This document shows, in pieces, positions 1 through 11,754 of a stretch of 64,000 bases of DNA. Each line of letters begins with the position of its first letter. The stretch's first letter is position 1. The DNA is from Chloranthus sessilifolius (taxonomy: Eukaryota; Streptophyta; Magnoliopsida; Chloranthales; Chloranthaceae): the NCBI GenBank assembly GCA_021018995.1, contig CM037587.1, forward strand, positions 87,789,251 through 87,853,250, written 5' to 3'. Under the pieces are notes generated by a model, which was not told the DNA's origin, did not search any database, and worked only from the letters and a program-made list of their open reading frames with translations. A program made the position numbers and the translations under genes.

Positions 1-569
1 TCACCCTCGGATCTGCAGTCGCTGCAATGTCCACACTTCTTACAAAGCTTTTACAATTCAAATTACAGATCGAGCTAAACCTAGTTGTTATAGAGATTTA
101 GCCATCCATCGCAGTGCTAAGGAGAGAAGAAGAACAAGAACAAGAACAAGAAGAAAAGGCGGGAAGAGTTCAAAAAATTCCTAAATCTCTCGATCGCTGG
201 ATATGTTTTATTCCTCCCTATTTTTACAATTCCTAAGTGAACTTGAACTGCTTTGGCCAATTAGAGAAGAGGATAATCAAATTAGTTTTATGACCTGATG
301 ACGTGGCTGAATTTCATCCAAGTATTGCCCCAAATTCGTTAAAACAGATGTTCACATGTGGGGCAGTTAGGTTAGGTGTCTTCTGTGCTGATAGATTTTC
401 TAAAATATCCTTCAAAGCTGATAGATACATGCTTGAACTCGTGCCTCGAGTGGTTTGAGCCTCACAATATCAACCTTGATAGGTTTAGACAGCCACTTGA
501 CAGGTTCTTTTACAGCTCGATAGGTTCACTTCAGACTGCTCGAGTGGCTGTGTTTCAGCATTGAAGTGC

Positions 570-1060
570 TCGAGAGTGCTTTTGCTTCAGGCACAAACCC
601 CTCGACAGGATGGTAGCTTCAGGCTATCAAACTCGAGAGGTTCTCGAGTAGTTGCTCGATAAGATGAATTGAAGCTTATTCCAGCACTGCACTTCAACAG
701 GTTCTTTGTTTCAGCTCAGCTCAGACCAATTTGACAGGATGAATCAACAATTCGACAGGATGCTTCATAGGTGCAGGGAACCACTCTAGTAGTTCAAGTG
801 TACAACTCGACAGGTTGGCTGGCTTTAGGCACATGCTCGAGTGGTTGGTGTAGCAACTCGACATGATGGTTTTCAGCCCTATAAACTACTCGACAGGTTA
901 CTGGCTTCATCCATGAACCACTCGACAGGTTCAGGCAACCACTCGAGAGGTTAAATCTATAGCTACAAACTGCTCGAGTGGATTATGTTGCAGCTATGAA
1001 CCACTTGACAACATTACTGCAGCTTTAGCAACTGCTCGAGTGTGCATCAGATCTACTCAA
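570..1060. repeat. Dispersed CTCGAG / CTCGACAGGTT word array
   Basis: Roughly twenty copies of a short word (CTCGAGTGGTT, CTCGACAGGTT, CTCGAGAGGTT) recur at irregular 20-40 base spacing between unrelated spacers. The core CTCGAG is palindromic. The organisation matches the arrays of other words in the LTRs further right. Confidence 0.75.
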
Positions 1061-1689
1061 CAGGTGCTTTTAGTACTCGAGGAGTCTTTTTCTGCAGGTC
1101 CAATGTTCTCAAGAACTGCTCGAGCTTACTATTCTGCACCTCTGCTGCTATGCCTAGTCTGTTGCAGCACTCTGTCATGCATGAGTCTTCTCTTCAGTCA
1201 GTTGTTCACTCAAATCTCCCTCCTTTTGGCTTTTGCTACATGGATTTCTGCACTGCACTGCAGATTATTACTTACTACAAAATAACACTCAAAAAATAAT
1301 TATTAAACAACTGTAAGGTCTTGTAAGGGCTAGGATCGAAGGTGAAAAATAGTATTTTTCAGTGATTAACAGGTGTGTGATGGGATGTTGGCAGCTTTCT
1401 CTTTGGTCGATGGGTGGAGTCACGTGATGGGAGAAGTGAGAGTGATTCCGATTATGGTAGGATAGGTAGCGGGTGTGCGATGGGAATGGTTCGTCCTATG
1501 GCTGCTTTGTCCTTGTTCAGGTGTCGTTATATTTTATATTTATTATTATATTTTTTTTTGCTTTTACATTACGATGAGACTTTTATTATTGTTTGGTATT
1601 TGTATTTCATTATTTTTTGAGGTTCTGATTGTGACAGGGCATCGGGAGGTGTGTTATTGTGATGAGACTGCGGGGGGCATTTTTTTCCT

Positions 1690-1835
1690 TTGATTTTTGT
1701 ATTTTGTATGATTTTTATTTTGTTTTGAGTGATTTTGTTTGATTTCTTTCAATTTTATTTGATTTTGTTTTATTTTACTTGATTTTTGTTTATTTTGTTG
1801 TATTTTATTTTATTTTATTTTTATTGTTTTCGGTC
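1690..1835 (+). repeat. T-rich low-complexity tract (TTTTAT / GATTTTG units)
   Basis: Near-continuous TTTTATTTTG-like units on the plus strand. No gene signal. Confidence 0.8.
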
Positions 1836-2039
1836 TCGGACTGGGGTGTTCGTTGTGGCGTAAGGATGACCGGTTGGAATTATGGTCTGGAGTTTTAGAT
1901 ATTTTTGTATTTTATTTCTTTATTTTTCAGGGGATTTTAGGTGTTTGTTTAGTTTAAAGTATGGGTTTTGTTTTATTCTCTCATTTTGTGGAGGTGACGC
2001 TTGTTGGAAATGTGTAGTTTTATTTTTTTAGATAAATGT

Positions 2040-2235
2040 GTTGGGCGTTTTAATACCAGTGGCTTATCTATTTTGCCATGGATTTGTTTTTCTTTGAGTG
2101 GTAAATGTCTTATGGCTATTGGTTTATCTTCATTTGTCTTGGATTGTGTCTCTTTCAAGGGGTAAGTGTTTCGTGCCTATTAGTTTATCGTAGTTTGTCA
2201 TGGGTTGTATTTCTTTCAAGGGGCTAGGTGTCTTG
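2040..2235 (+). repeat. Degenerate tandem repeat, about 65-base unit, 3 copies
   Basis: Three successive units share the order TGCCTATTGGTTTATC .. TTTGTCATGGATTGT .. TTTCTTTCAAGGGG .. TAAGTGTCTTG, beginning near 2046, 2111 and 2176, with substitutions between copies. Confidence 0.65.
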
Positions 2236-2306
2236 TTTTAATTAAGATAGATGAAGGGGGCTTGTGAATGAGACACTTGTCACATTGTGGCTGAGGGGCC
2301 TTTTGC

Positions 2307-2385
2307 CTATAAATAGGTATTTAGGGGCTTGGGTTTTATTTTGAATTTTGATTATTTTAATTTTGTTTTGTGGACTTGTAATAAA
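2307..2385 (+). promoter_or_regulatory. TATA box (CTATAAATAG) and AATAAA signal
   Basis: CTATAAATAG lies at 2307-2316 and AATAAA at 2380-2385. The close spacing resembles an LTR U3/R arrangement. Transcription is inferred only. Confidence 0.45.
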
Positions 2386-2469
2386 TTTTGGCTTTAAATT
2401 TTTGTTTATTAATGTCTTTTCTTCCTTTTTATTTTGTTTCCTGGGTATTATGTCCTAAAGAGGTTTGTA

Positions 2470-3420
2470 ATGCCGATTTATTTTTGGGAATGAGCGGTAT
2501 TGGGAATTTGGGGTAGCACATGGGGTGGTACTCCATAGATGGAAGAGGTGGAAGAGATAGAGGTGGAAGGAAGAAAACCAAGGGAAAGAGATGGATCAGA
2601 GTTCTCATGATCTATCCCAGTTGCTCCTTGGTAGGCCTTGTCGATTGTTCTTTTGTGAGCCTTCCTTTGGGGGCTTCCTAAAATGGCCTTCCATAGGTGT
2701 ATCCTTTAGCCTCTGAGTGGCCTCTTGTGAATCACTCTTTCTTTTCCACCGGTTCGGGACTCTACTGTGCTGCCACTTGATCGTGTAAGTTGAAAGATTG
2801 CATCATAGGTGGCGGTTCATGCAGCAGAGGTAGTGAAGATGAGATTTATGTAAGAACTTATTTAGCTTGTGCATCTTCTTTGGGCACCTTAGTCATCTCT
2901 CCCCTTCTTGGGTATCACTACTCATGCACCTTTCTCCTAGTCCATGTGGGCTCAGGTGTCTTTGTGTGTTTGTCCTAAGTTTAATTTCATCTTTCGTTTT
3001 AGATTACATGTATTCAAAGGGGGTATGCCTCCCGTGTGATTTGTAAAGAATTTGTTTATTTATTAAAATGATTATTTGGTTAAATTATAGCTATTTTGAT
3101 TTCTAGTTTATTTGGGGGTTCAATTATTTTTCTTCACTTTTGGGCTAATTTTCAGGCAATTTGTTTATTTTGCCTTTCTGGGTTGACTGTCTTTGTGTTA
3201 ACATTTATGAGTATTTTTGTTGGTCTCTTGGCTTGTTTTCCGGGGTGATTAAATATTTTGGTTTCGGATTTGGGTTTTTCTCGGGTATCTTTGCTATGGT
3301 TTATTATTCCTTGTTGTTTCATTGTGTGTGTTCATGTATAACAGTTCGGTTTTGTTCCTACTGTTGTAAGTTTATATATATGTAAGTGTATGTGTGTGCA
3401 GGGGTGCCTTCTCAGCTTGC
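2470..3420. other. No recognisable gene
   Basis: AT/GT-rich sequence with short spurious reading frames. I see no domain, LTR end, primer site or clear repeat here. Confidence 0.5.
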
Positions 3421-3479
3421 ATATATATTTTTTGTTATGGGTTTCCAATTCCGCGCATGGGTTTGGCGCTTAATCTAGT

Positions 3480-3832
3480 TATGTGCAGGGGTGGGAGCTC
3501 GTGATTGAAAGGTCAGCGGATCAATTGTGCACATTAGGTTTGTGTGAAATCAAATTGTGCGTCGTGTTGTATGCGCATAATCTAAGGGTCAGTGGTCCGC
3601 ACGGTGGGATGTGCAGGCATCACTTTGGATTCCATGCAGAGGCGGATGCTTGTGATTCCAATTCCATGTGGTATAAAGTGTGCGGTCTTAGTTTGTCGTT
3701 GTGCAGGTGGACAGAGAGCTAATTGCACGCCAGCTGTATGGCACTCAATTTGGATTCCGGGCCAATTAGTTTGTGCTTGATTCGATTGCGCGTGGTTGCC
3801 TACGCACGCAATGGATCGGTGTCTATTTAAGC
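3480..3832 (+). promoter_or_regulatory. Word array plus TATA box upstream of the PMD pseudogene
   Basis: Variants of an AATTGTGCGC / GCGCACGCAAT word recur from 3480 to 3810, followed by a TATA-like CTATTTAAGC at 3823-3832 and then a C/T-rich leader up to an ATG at 4003. The order word array, TATA, pyrimidine-rich leader, ATG is the same as at 11755-12693 in element A. The words look like those in the element C LTR (54330-54640). Promoter function is inferred. Confidence 0.5.
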
Positions 3833-4739
3833 TAAAAACTTTTCTCATTTGACCCGCGCATTCTAATTTTCTCTGCTTTCTGTGCTTCCTTGCTTCCTGA
3901 GTGCTCAGATTTATGTGTTTCTTCGATATCTTGCAATCCATCCGTCGGATTTCAATGCAATTTCTTACATTTTTCTCAATTTTTTGAGCACTTTCTTGTT
4001 AGATGAAGCCAGAGGGTAGCGTGACAATTACAAAGCTGGAGTGGATGTTGGAGGGTGAGGGTGCCGCAGAGGTTCCTGCTAGTGGGGGCGATGGTGCTGA
4101 GGTGGTTCTCGTGGTTGCCGAGGAGGGTGTTGAGGTGGCCGTTGTGGTTGATGAGGATGAGGTTCCTCCCGGCGATGAGGACGAGGTTCCTCCCGTTGCT
4201 GAGGGTGTTGACCCACCATAGGCAAAGCATCCGATACGGATTCCACTGGCGGATGCCTTCGCAGCGAATCGAAAAAGTGTTCGAAAACAGGAGTCTCTTT
4301 TAATTTCCTAGGCATTTAGGTTATAATGTAGATTATTTAGGATATGGAAACCCTTTTATTTTTTGCAGAACCCGCATTTAGTTTTAGCGTGCGCATTCAT
4401 GCATCATGCTGACATATAGCTCTAGGTCATGTTTAATTCATTGCCATTGTGTTGTCCTTCCCATGTTTTACGTGCCTTCATAGGTTATTGTCATATTCAT
4501 TATCATATTATTGCTCTCTTAGACCATGTTTCTTATGATATCTTGTCGTGTAGCTTTTAGATTATTCATTTTTCATTTGTTTACTTATTCCTTGTTTGTT
4601 AGTGTTGTCATCTTTTTTTGTTGTTTTATTAATATTTCTATCGCTTGATAATTTTGTTGATGCTATTATGGTATTAGTTACTTTTATTAGTCTACTCTCT
4701 TAGGTTGTCTGTTATTGATTTGTAGTGGTTACTTACTAC

Positions 4740-4925
4740 TAGTTACTATTTATTATCATTCAGTATTTTTATTATTATTTTTACTATTATTACCATTATT
4801 TTTATTATTATCACTTAGTCGTAACTTTTATCGTTACCTTTTGTTTTCTTTTATTCTTTTGTATCTCTTACGTTTTCTTTTATTCTTTCGTATCCCTTAC
4901 GTTTTCTTTTATTCTTTAGTTGTAC
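4740..4925 (+). repeat. ATT-rich microsatellite and 29-base tandem repeat in PMD intron
   Basis: TATTATT-like units at 4745-4820 are followed by about three copies of a 29-base unit containing TTACGTTTTCTTTTATTC (4835-4922). Confidence 0.7.
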
Positions 4926-5579
4926 GTTTAGGAGCCCCTTACTTTGTGAATTAGTTCCATGTGGGTAGAGTTCCATGCATGGTATCGTGCTCTCCCTACA
5001 TTCCAGCAAGAGAGACTAGCTTCTTTCGGTTTAAGCCGATTCTGAGGCTCGAGCCTTTCCACCCCGACATCGGTTTGGTTGGGGCCATAGTAGAGCAGCG
5101 GAGGGAGGAGCAGCAGGCGCTGCTTTTCCCTATGGGGATGATGCTTTTGACCCTAGAGAACTAGGTGATGCTTTTCACCCCGTGTTATTGAGGTGAGATC
5201 CAAGGGAGAGCTCATGATTGGTCAGATGTTGTCAGATTACTAGGCGGTGTGCGTAGAGTGCCTTGGACTCGAGTATCCTTCCAACAGGTCCGTGTCAGGG
5301 TTGATTCAGACCACTTAGTTCCTTGATACCTTTGCTGTGGGGTTTGTTCCTCTGAGACGTCACCTAGAGTCTGCAGTGGTGTATGAGGAGCGTCGTATGG
5401 TGATAGAGTCTCGTGCCCCCGTATTAGAGGCGGGGGTAGACACTGTTCGCATCATCAGGGCCTTCCTGATGAACTTTTTTAGAGTTCTTTTTTCTTCTTT
5501 CAGTCGGGGGTGTATTACCGGACTATTTCTTCCACTACTCGTGGACCTAGACCAAGATTCTTCATATGTATGGGGGGCG

Positions 5580-5584
5580 GCAGG
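5580..5584 (+). repeat. Target site duplication GCAGG of element A, left copy
   Basis: GCAGG directly precedes the LTR start TGTAATATCCC and recurs at 17028-17032 directly after the second LTR. Perfect 5-base duplication. Confidence 0.92.
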
Positions 5585-6164
5585 TGTAATATCCCAAAAA
5601 ATCACGTTAAATAGTGACCTCGAGATTCGTGCCCGACTGGTCATAGGTTTGACCAAATAGGAGTTAAATAGTTGGCATAGGGTGCGATGAACGGATGAGA
5701 TGTGAGAATTCGAGTGAATATGGGGAGTGTGATGAAAATCTGGAGTCACATACACCTGTTCTGGTGTATGTGCTCAACACACGGGTTGAATGAGAAATAA
5801 AAGGGTTTAATAGCCCTAGTTCTTTTGTTTGGTTGTTGAGAGAGAGTAAAGAAGAGAGAGATAGAGGGAGAACATAGTTAATGCAAGGAGTAATGGTGGG
5901 TGTTTGGAAGGGGGATTCAAGCATTTAAAAGGCCGATTCGACACGAGGGATCTGCTAGAAGCAAAGCTGGAACCCTAGCCTTTCCAACCACTTGACCAAA
6001 TTAATTGGAGATTGATTGAAGGTAAAATTCTTGCAAATTAAATGCATAGATTGAAGGGTTTAATCGTAGTTAGAAATAGCTAAGATCATAGGATAATGGC
6101 TTAGAAAAGAAAGAAAAATCATTTGGAAAAAGATTGGGAAGAACAAAAGAAATGACGACCATTT

Positions 6165-6510
6165 CGATTAATCGAAAGTGAGATTTGATTAATCGATTTT
6201 AGCCAAGAAGTTGAAAAGTCAAAAGACACGATTTCGATTAATCGAACTGAGTTTCGATTAATCGATTTTGATTTTTGATTAATCGATTTTGGTATCGATT
6301 AATCGACTAGGAACCTCCAGTGAACTCCAGTGGAGGGAAGAAAAGGACTTGGAGAAATCGACTAATCGAAATGGAATTTTGATTAATCAATTTTGAGAAT
6401 TAGATTACTCGAATTGAGAATCGAATGGATAGAGTGGAGAATTTCGATTAATCGATTAATCGATTTTGAACTTCGATTAATCGATTTTGGAGTTCGATTA
6501 ATCGAATGTG
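6165..6510. repeat. TTCGATTAATCGA word array in the 5' LTR of A
   Basis: About a dozen near-copies of TTCGATTAATCGA, separated by 6-60 bases of different spacer. The word is a near-perfect palindrome. The homologous array in the right LTR (15118-15600) has more copies. Confidence 0.9.
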
Positions 6511-7538
6511 ACAGTTTTTGTTGACTTTTGAATTTGACTTTAAGATTCTTGGAGGGTCTTGGACCTTCTTTGTTACATCTTTAGTGATGTATTTCATATA
6601 TTATGTGGTACCATAGGTGGTACGTGTGAGCTTGGGCACAAGGAGCCACGTGGGACCTTGATGCATGATCAAATAGAGACTTGAGGTAGGGAACATCTTG
6701 AACATGTACTTTATTTTGCAAGAGCATGTATGTAGTGATATAGAATTCAATTCAAACTGTTTTTATTTCTAAGAGTTTATGAAAAGTGTGCGTGTGTGAC
6801 ATCTAAAAGAGTAATCATAATGACCCATCCCCAGGGGATGAGGAAGTAAAGAAATAAGAGCATCAGGTGTGATACAAGTGAATGGATACATCCCAGGGAT
6901 GTATCCAAGATTGAATTATGTCTGATAAGGCCTAACTGATATAAGATAGCACACTTACACGGTGAATAACTATATGTAAAGCACCTGATATTTTTGTTAT
7001 TGGAGGTTTGATAGGGTACCCCATAGACGTGGCAGGATACCCACGACTGACGCGGCAGGATATCCGTGACCGATACGGCGGCAAAACCGTAGGCCAGTGC
7101 AGAGGCTTATCCATACACAGTAAGCACACCCCAGGGGTGTTGAGTTGAGATAAGTGAAACCCCGCCACCGATCCCCAGGGGAAAGGGGCTTGGGTATTAA
7201 TTGTATTCCCAGGGAATACGTTTAAAACTGTCTATATAGATGACGATGATGGGTATCTCATTGGGGCTCGATGCTATATTGCTCGGGGATTACTTAAGTT
7301 GAAAGGTTAAGTTTTGCTTTAGGCCTATTCAGCGTCATTCATGAATAATCAAAAGACATGAGTAAACTACCAGTAAAATATGATTCTTTTCAACTGTTTT
7401 TCATCAGTGATTGCATAGACACATCATGCATGGCATATCATGGAATATATGTGAGTTGTAATTTATATGTTCAATTGTGTTATGTTCCCTATTGAGCTAG
7501 GATGTTGCTCACCCTTTAGACTACACGTCGCAGGTCCA

Positions 7539-7637
7539 CTATTAGCAGCTGCCGAGGCTTCAGGGGACGTTGACCCTGGTGAGTCAGACCCGGCACCCGG
7601 AGACGAGTTGGAGCCACCTCCTGAGGACTTCTTCTAG
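7539..7637 (+). CDS. Conserved acidic mini-ORF in the LTR, possible terminal exon
   Basis: A 32-codon frame after a possible splice acceptor (CGTCGCAG, 7526-7533) encodes an Ala/Glu/Asp/Pro-rich peptide ending EPPPEDFF and a TAG. The right LTR repeats it at 16569-16667 with one TGA. The diverged solo LTR at 19717-19818 (minus) encodes a related peptide ending EPHPEKFF. Preservation of the acidic ending in a diverged LTR suggests protein-level constraint, but no start codon is obvious. It could equally be conserved LTR regulatory sequence. Confidence 0.35.
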   Translation, partial: LLAAAEASGDVDPGESDPAPGDELEPPPEDFF

Positions 7638-7999
7638 AGGACTCCGTTGTGCAGCTTTGAGAGTTTTTGTGAGATTATTGGTACGGCTTGGTATGTCAAG
7701 CCTTGTTTTTGGTTAAAACAAAGTAATTAAAGTTTGGGATTATTCTTTTGGGCGAACCATCTGTGATGATTAGCTATCATCGATGGTTCGGATCGGTTCT
7801 CCATTCATGCAGAGGCATGAAGGTAGAACTGTCTTTTGAGAAATAGTTAAATGATAATTAAATTTCGCAGCTTTATTTATTATTTTAGTTCAGTTCATTG
7901 CTTGATATACCAATGTTCCGTGCATAGCTAAGGGGCACGGTCAAGATGATCGTGCTGATGGCATGAGTTTCGAGGTGTCGAAATCCGGGCTGTCACAGT

Positions 8000-8011
8000 T
8001 GGTATCAGAGC
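8000..8011 (+). other. Primer binding site of A (initiator Met-tRNA type)
   Basis: TGGTATCAGAGC begins two bases after the 5' LTR and matches the usual plant initiator methionine tRNA primer site. Confidence 0.92.
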
Positions 8012-8388
8012 TTTAGGCGTTAAGTCTTCTTGGGACGCTGTGGTAGTAGGGCTTAAGCATTTTGGTCTTAGCTTAGAACTTGTTGGGAACCAAGACTATT
8101 GCAGTAGATTCTATTAGGGTATAGGAGATCCAATCAGGTCTCTATCACAGTGGGTGGAAACGTTAGGCTTTAGGTTCTTGAAGTCTCAAGTTGTGGCAAT
8201 AGGTTCTGTTTAGAACATGGGCTATGGATTTTCAACGAACGCTTGTCGTGGGAATATTGGGTGATTGTGATGAATAGTGATAGAAGTATGGCTAGTGGAT
8301 GAAGCGAAGTGTAGTTTTGTTGGAGCTTAGGGCCGTGGTGACCACAATCATTATTAATTGGAACCCTGTTTCATTTTGACAGATCACA

Positions 8389-8978
8389 ATGGCACCACAT
8401 AAAAGAGCAAGAAATGGACGCAGCAAAGAAGATGAGAAGAATATACAATTGCTTAAGACAATAATCAACACAATGGCTCAGCTGACTTCATTACTCACGA
8501 CAAGGTTGAGAGAGACGACTCACATCTCTCCATTAACACAGGTTGAGTCATGCTCAAGGTGTGGAAAATGACACAAGACATCGGACCGTAGGAGAGGCAT
8601 GAGAGGGTGTTTCAAGTGTGGACGAATAGGGCACCTCATAAAACATTGTCCAGCACTGGGAAGGGGGCGACGACATCTACATCGAGTGATATCTGCGCAC
8701 ATTGTGGGAAGCACCACAAAATAGTAGAGTGTCGGTTAGTTTTGCGCACATGTTTTAAGTGCGGTGAGAAAGGGCACCGGATCAAGGATTGTCCAGTGAG
8801 ACATCAAAGGCGGGTAGCATCGACGTCTACTTCCGAGCTGATCCTCCCTACGACTCAAGGTCCTATAAGTGAAACATCGATGCATGATGCCCAGATGGCA
8901 CATGAAGTTTCCCAAGGTATAGATTTACTATCTATTGTCGAGATTTTTCTCAAATTTTTAGATGATGAATATCCTTAG
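8389..8978 (+). pseudogene. Residual gag of element A with zinc knuckles
   Basis: ATG 8389 starts a basic segment (MAPHKRARNGRSK) that runs almost at once into zinc-knuckle sequence. Seen are CFKCGRIGHLIKHC (after an in-frame stop near 8569), CAHCGKHHKIVEC, and CFKCGEKGHRIKDC, the latter two in another frame. Chromoviral Gag normally has a capsid-like domain of some 200 residues before its knuckles; that domain is missing, so this is an internal deletion plus a stop and a frameshift. The third knuckle is followed by Ser/Thr-rich sequence and a stop at 8978, where the protease should begin. It cannot form a normal capsid, and the element would need Gag supplied by a relative. Confidence 0.75.
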
Positions 8979-10285
8979 AAATTGTGGTTGCTTTGACACT
9001 TAAGGAATATCACGACACCATCGTATGTGCATTCGATTAAATCACCTCCATGACATAAACGAATTTCAATTTCAAAAGATTAACTAAGTGGGTGAAAAAT
9101 ATAAGGACGAGACTGGAATAAATCTTCACAGTTAGGGTGAAATTACTTACGGATAGATTGTTCATGATTTGAAGTTGAGTTGACATTATGAGTAATGAAA
9201 TTGAATTAACAGACTTAATCCTAGTATTCTTCGTTCTGACTGATGAGTCATTATTATAGTGTATTTAAATACATTCCTTTCAAACTTGAGTTCGGTTGTT
9301 AGCCGCTGTACTTTACTCTAGAAGTTTTCTCGAGAATTGGAAGAATTTAAGACAATCAGGTAGGTAATTGGCAGAGGATAGGAAGAATTTAAATTTAGGA
9401 TATCATGGGAGAGCAGAATTGGATGTCGCTACAGTAGATTACGCTGTTTTCACTTAAGCCATGATGAATGACTATAGATTTTCAAGGACTATATGGAGAT
9501 TTAGTTAGTATAGGGAGTGTGTTGAGAGTAGTATACATGAAGAGTCTAATAATTATGCCTAAGTAGTTATGTACAACCCCAATCCTGGTGCACCTAAATG
9601 GTAAGAACTTGAGAGTAATCATTGGTAATCATCTCCTTGAAATGAAAGCCAAGATGTGTCACACTTTTGCCCTTCCTGTACGATCGGAAGGATATTAGCG
9701 TATCGTAAAACTGGGTAAGGGCATAAAGTTTGAAGATTCCAAGATCGTTGCGGTAGGTTATAGAAGTGCTCACGTTGATGATGGCTTTATCTCATTTTTA
9801 TGATGGCTTTATCTCATGTTGGTCATGACTTTATCTCATTTTGCTGATGGCTTTACCTTATTTGGTGATGGCTTTATCTCATTTTGCTGATGGCTTTACC
9901 TCATGTTGATGATGGCTTTATCTCATCTTGGTGATGGCTTTATCTCACTTTGATAATTTCTTTTACTGCCATTTTGTATCAGACTGTGAGTGGCTGTGAA
10001 CTCTTGTTCCTAGACCGGTGAGACCTATTTCGAGTCATGAGTTAAACCGTTGTGGGTTGACGATCTTATAGATAGTATATGTTGTAGTTGGTTGTTATAG
10101 AATATAGTTAGTAGTAATTATCCTATTGGAAAAATCGGCGGTGCGCCAAACTTGTTAGATATGGATCTTTCATGTTGGGTGATGAATAGTGCGGTAGAAG
10201 GCATTAGTTCAGTGTTCTCACTCAAGCAAATTGTTCCTTATTGTTAAAGAGCCGTTTGTATTCCAGATGACAACGATCTGTGGCA
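8979..10285 (+). other. Degenerate stretch replacing protease, RT and RNase H
   Basis: All frames are heavily interrupted and I recognise no aspartic protease (DTG/DSG), no YVDD-type RT motif and no RNase H. Apart from tandem repeats at 9770-9950 the sequence is featureless. The flanking gag and integrase are better preserved, so this looks like replacement or deletion rather than uniform decay. Confidence 0.6.
9770..9950 (+). repeat. 22-base tandem repeat, about 8 copies
   Basis: Units of TGATGGCTTTATCTCATTTT with 1-4 differences and slight length change, end to end. The unit length is not a multiple of three, so it is unlikely to be coding. Confidence 0.85.
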
Positions 10286-10289
10286 AACT

Positions 10290-11542
10290 ATACTTTCCGT
10301 GGTTCATAAGTCAACTTATGCAATCCACCCTGGTAACACCAAAATGTAACAAGACTTGAAAAAGAACTATTAGTGGAGAGGTTTGAAGCAAGACGTGGCC
10401 GAATACGTGTCACGGTGTCTGACCTGTCAGCAAGTGAAGATTGACCATAGGCATCCTGCTGGGCTATTGCAGCCTTTACCAATATCAGAATGGAAATGGG
10501 AATCGATCTCGATGGATTTTATTGTTGGATTACCGCGTACCGCCAAGAGATACAATGCCATTTGGGTAATCGTAGACCGACTGACCAAATCAGCGCACTT
10601 TTTGCCGTACAATACGATGTATACGGCTGGAAGATTGGCAGACTTATACATGAAGGAGATCGTAAGGTTACACGAGATTCTGAGCAGCATAGTTTCAGAT
10701 CGTGATCCACTATATACGTCCAAGTTTTGGAAGAAATTTCAAGAAGGAATGGGAACGCGACTAGATTTTAGTTCAGCTTTCCATCCTCAAACTGATGGGC
10801 AGATAGAGCGAGTGAACCAAGTGATAGATGCATGCTGGATATGCAAGGATATTGGGATGAGTATCTACCGTTGATCGAATTCGCATACAACAACAGTTTC
10901 CAAACGAGCATTGGCATGGCATGGTAAGAAGCTCTGTACGGACGACGATGTAAATCACCCCTCAATTGGGAAGAAACAGGTGAGAAGTTTATTTTGGGGC
11001 CAGAACTACTTGAAGATAATGCCACCGTCGTGCGAATAATTAGAGAAAGGCTGAAGTCAGCACAGAGTAGACAGAAAAGTTACGCCGACATCAAGCGGAC
11101 AAGTGTTGACTATAAAGTGGGTGAACACGTGTTTGTGAAAGTGTCGCCTATGAAAGGCGTAATGAGCTTTGGCAAGAGAGGGAAGTTAAGTCCCCGTTAT
11201 GTTGGACCATTTGAAATTTTGGGACACGTAGGTGAAGTTGCTTATCGCATTGGATTACCACCGTTATACGATCGGGTACATAACGTTTTCCACATATCAA
11301 TGCTCAGAAAGTATGTGAACGATCCATCTCATGTGTTAGGAAGTCAACCTTTGGAGATGTGTGAAGACATGAGCATGATAGAAGAACCCGTGGAGATCTT
11401 GGATCGAAAGGAACAAGTACTGCGCACTAAAGTGATTCCCTTAGTGCTTGTTCGATGGAAAAATTATCCGAATGAAGAGGCTACATGGGAACGAGAGGCC
11501 GATGTCAAAGAACAATATCCAGCCTTGTTTCCGACCACTTGA
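10290..11542 (+). pseudogene. Integrase with chromodomain of element A
   Basis: Reading order: HHCC zinc region (HKSTYAIHPG .. CLTCQQ, 10302-10433), rve catalytic core with the first Asp in MDFIVGLP, the second in VSDRDP and the Glu in DGQIERVNQ (10510-10820), the GPY/F region (PRYVGPFEIL) and a C-terminal chromodomain (VRWKNYPNEEATWE, 11450-11500) ending YPALFPTT and TGA at 11542. It would insert cDNA and steer it to modified histones. Two stops lie in the zinc region (near 10350-10375), a frameshift near 10838 follows the catalytic Glu, and a stop lies near 10924; the rest of the final 182-residue frame is open from 10994. The chromodomain defines the chromovirus lineage; the full core spacing resembles Tekay/Del. 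Confidence 0.88.
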
Positions 11543-11754
11543 GAGTCAAATGTAAACCGCAAGCTTGTTTGTGGATTCTAACGACACTTATAATTCAATG
11601 GAAATTTTGATCGAAGTATGATAAAGAAGCAAAATTTTTATGCACACATGATCTTGAGGATGTGTTTCGTAGACCTAAGGATCAGTTGGTATCATAAATT
11701 ACCAAGATAAATCAAATAGACAGGGAAACTTGAAAATCTACAGAAATTGAGCAA

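Larger units (their letters stand above)
1..2470 (+). other. Unidentified LTR-like or retroelement-derived sequence
   Basis: No credible coding region is visible. The stretch holds an AACAAG microsatellite near 125-155, a word array (570-1060), a T-rich tract (1690-1835), degenerate tandem repeats (2040-2235), and a TATA box followed within about 75 bases by an AATAAA signal. A TATA box shortly followed by a polyadenylation signal is what an LTR R region looks like, so I infer this is LTR or retroelement sequence whose other end is outside the window. I found no partner copy in the window and cannot set boundaries. Confidence 0.4.
4003..5584 (+). pseudogene. Plant mobile domain (PMD) pseudogene, 5' part
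   Basis: The first frame opens at ATG 4003 and encodes an acidic Val/Glu/Pro segment with two copies of DEDEVPP-like sequence, ending in TAG at 4219. An intron-like AT-rich stretch follows to about 4960. From about 5015 the translation follows the PMD family: a FHPDIGLVGAIVEQRR segment, then the LFPMG-MMLLTLEN signature (5128-5162), then HDWSDVVRLLGG. In-frame stops at 5163 and near 5190, and a frame change, make it a pseudogene. The last codons, SSYVWGA, stop at an insertion near 5583; the missing continuation starts at 29288-29292 about 23.7 kb away. PMD proteins (MAIN/MAIL1 family and transposon-borne relatives) are nuclear factors; transposon-carried copies are common. I infer a transposon-derived copy here. 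Confidence 0.75.
5585..7997 (+). repeat. Element A 5' LTR
   Basis: 2413 bases from TGTAATATCCC to TGTCACA, closely similar to 14535-17027. It has a TTCGATTAATCGA word array at 6165-6510 and a short acidic reading frame at 7539-7637. A segment of about 60 bases around 6830-6890 is absent from the right LTR. Confidence 0.95.

Noticed and set aside
6165..6510. CRISPR-like spaced repeats
   Set aside because: The words are about 13 bases, variable and irregularly spaced, inside a plant LTR; no cas genes and a clear eukaryotic context.
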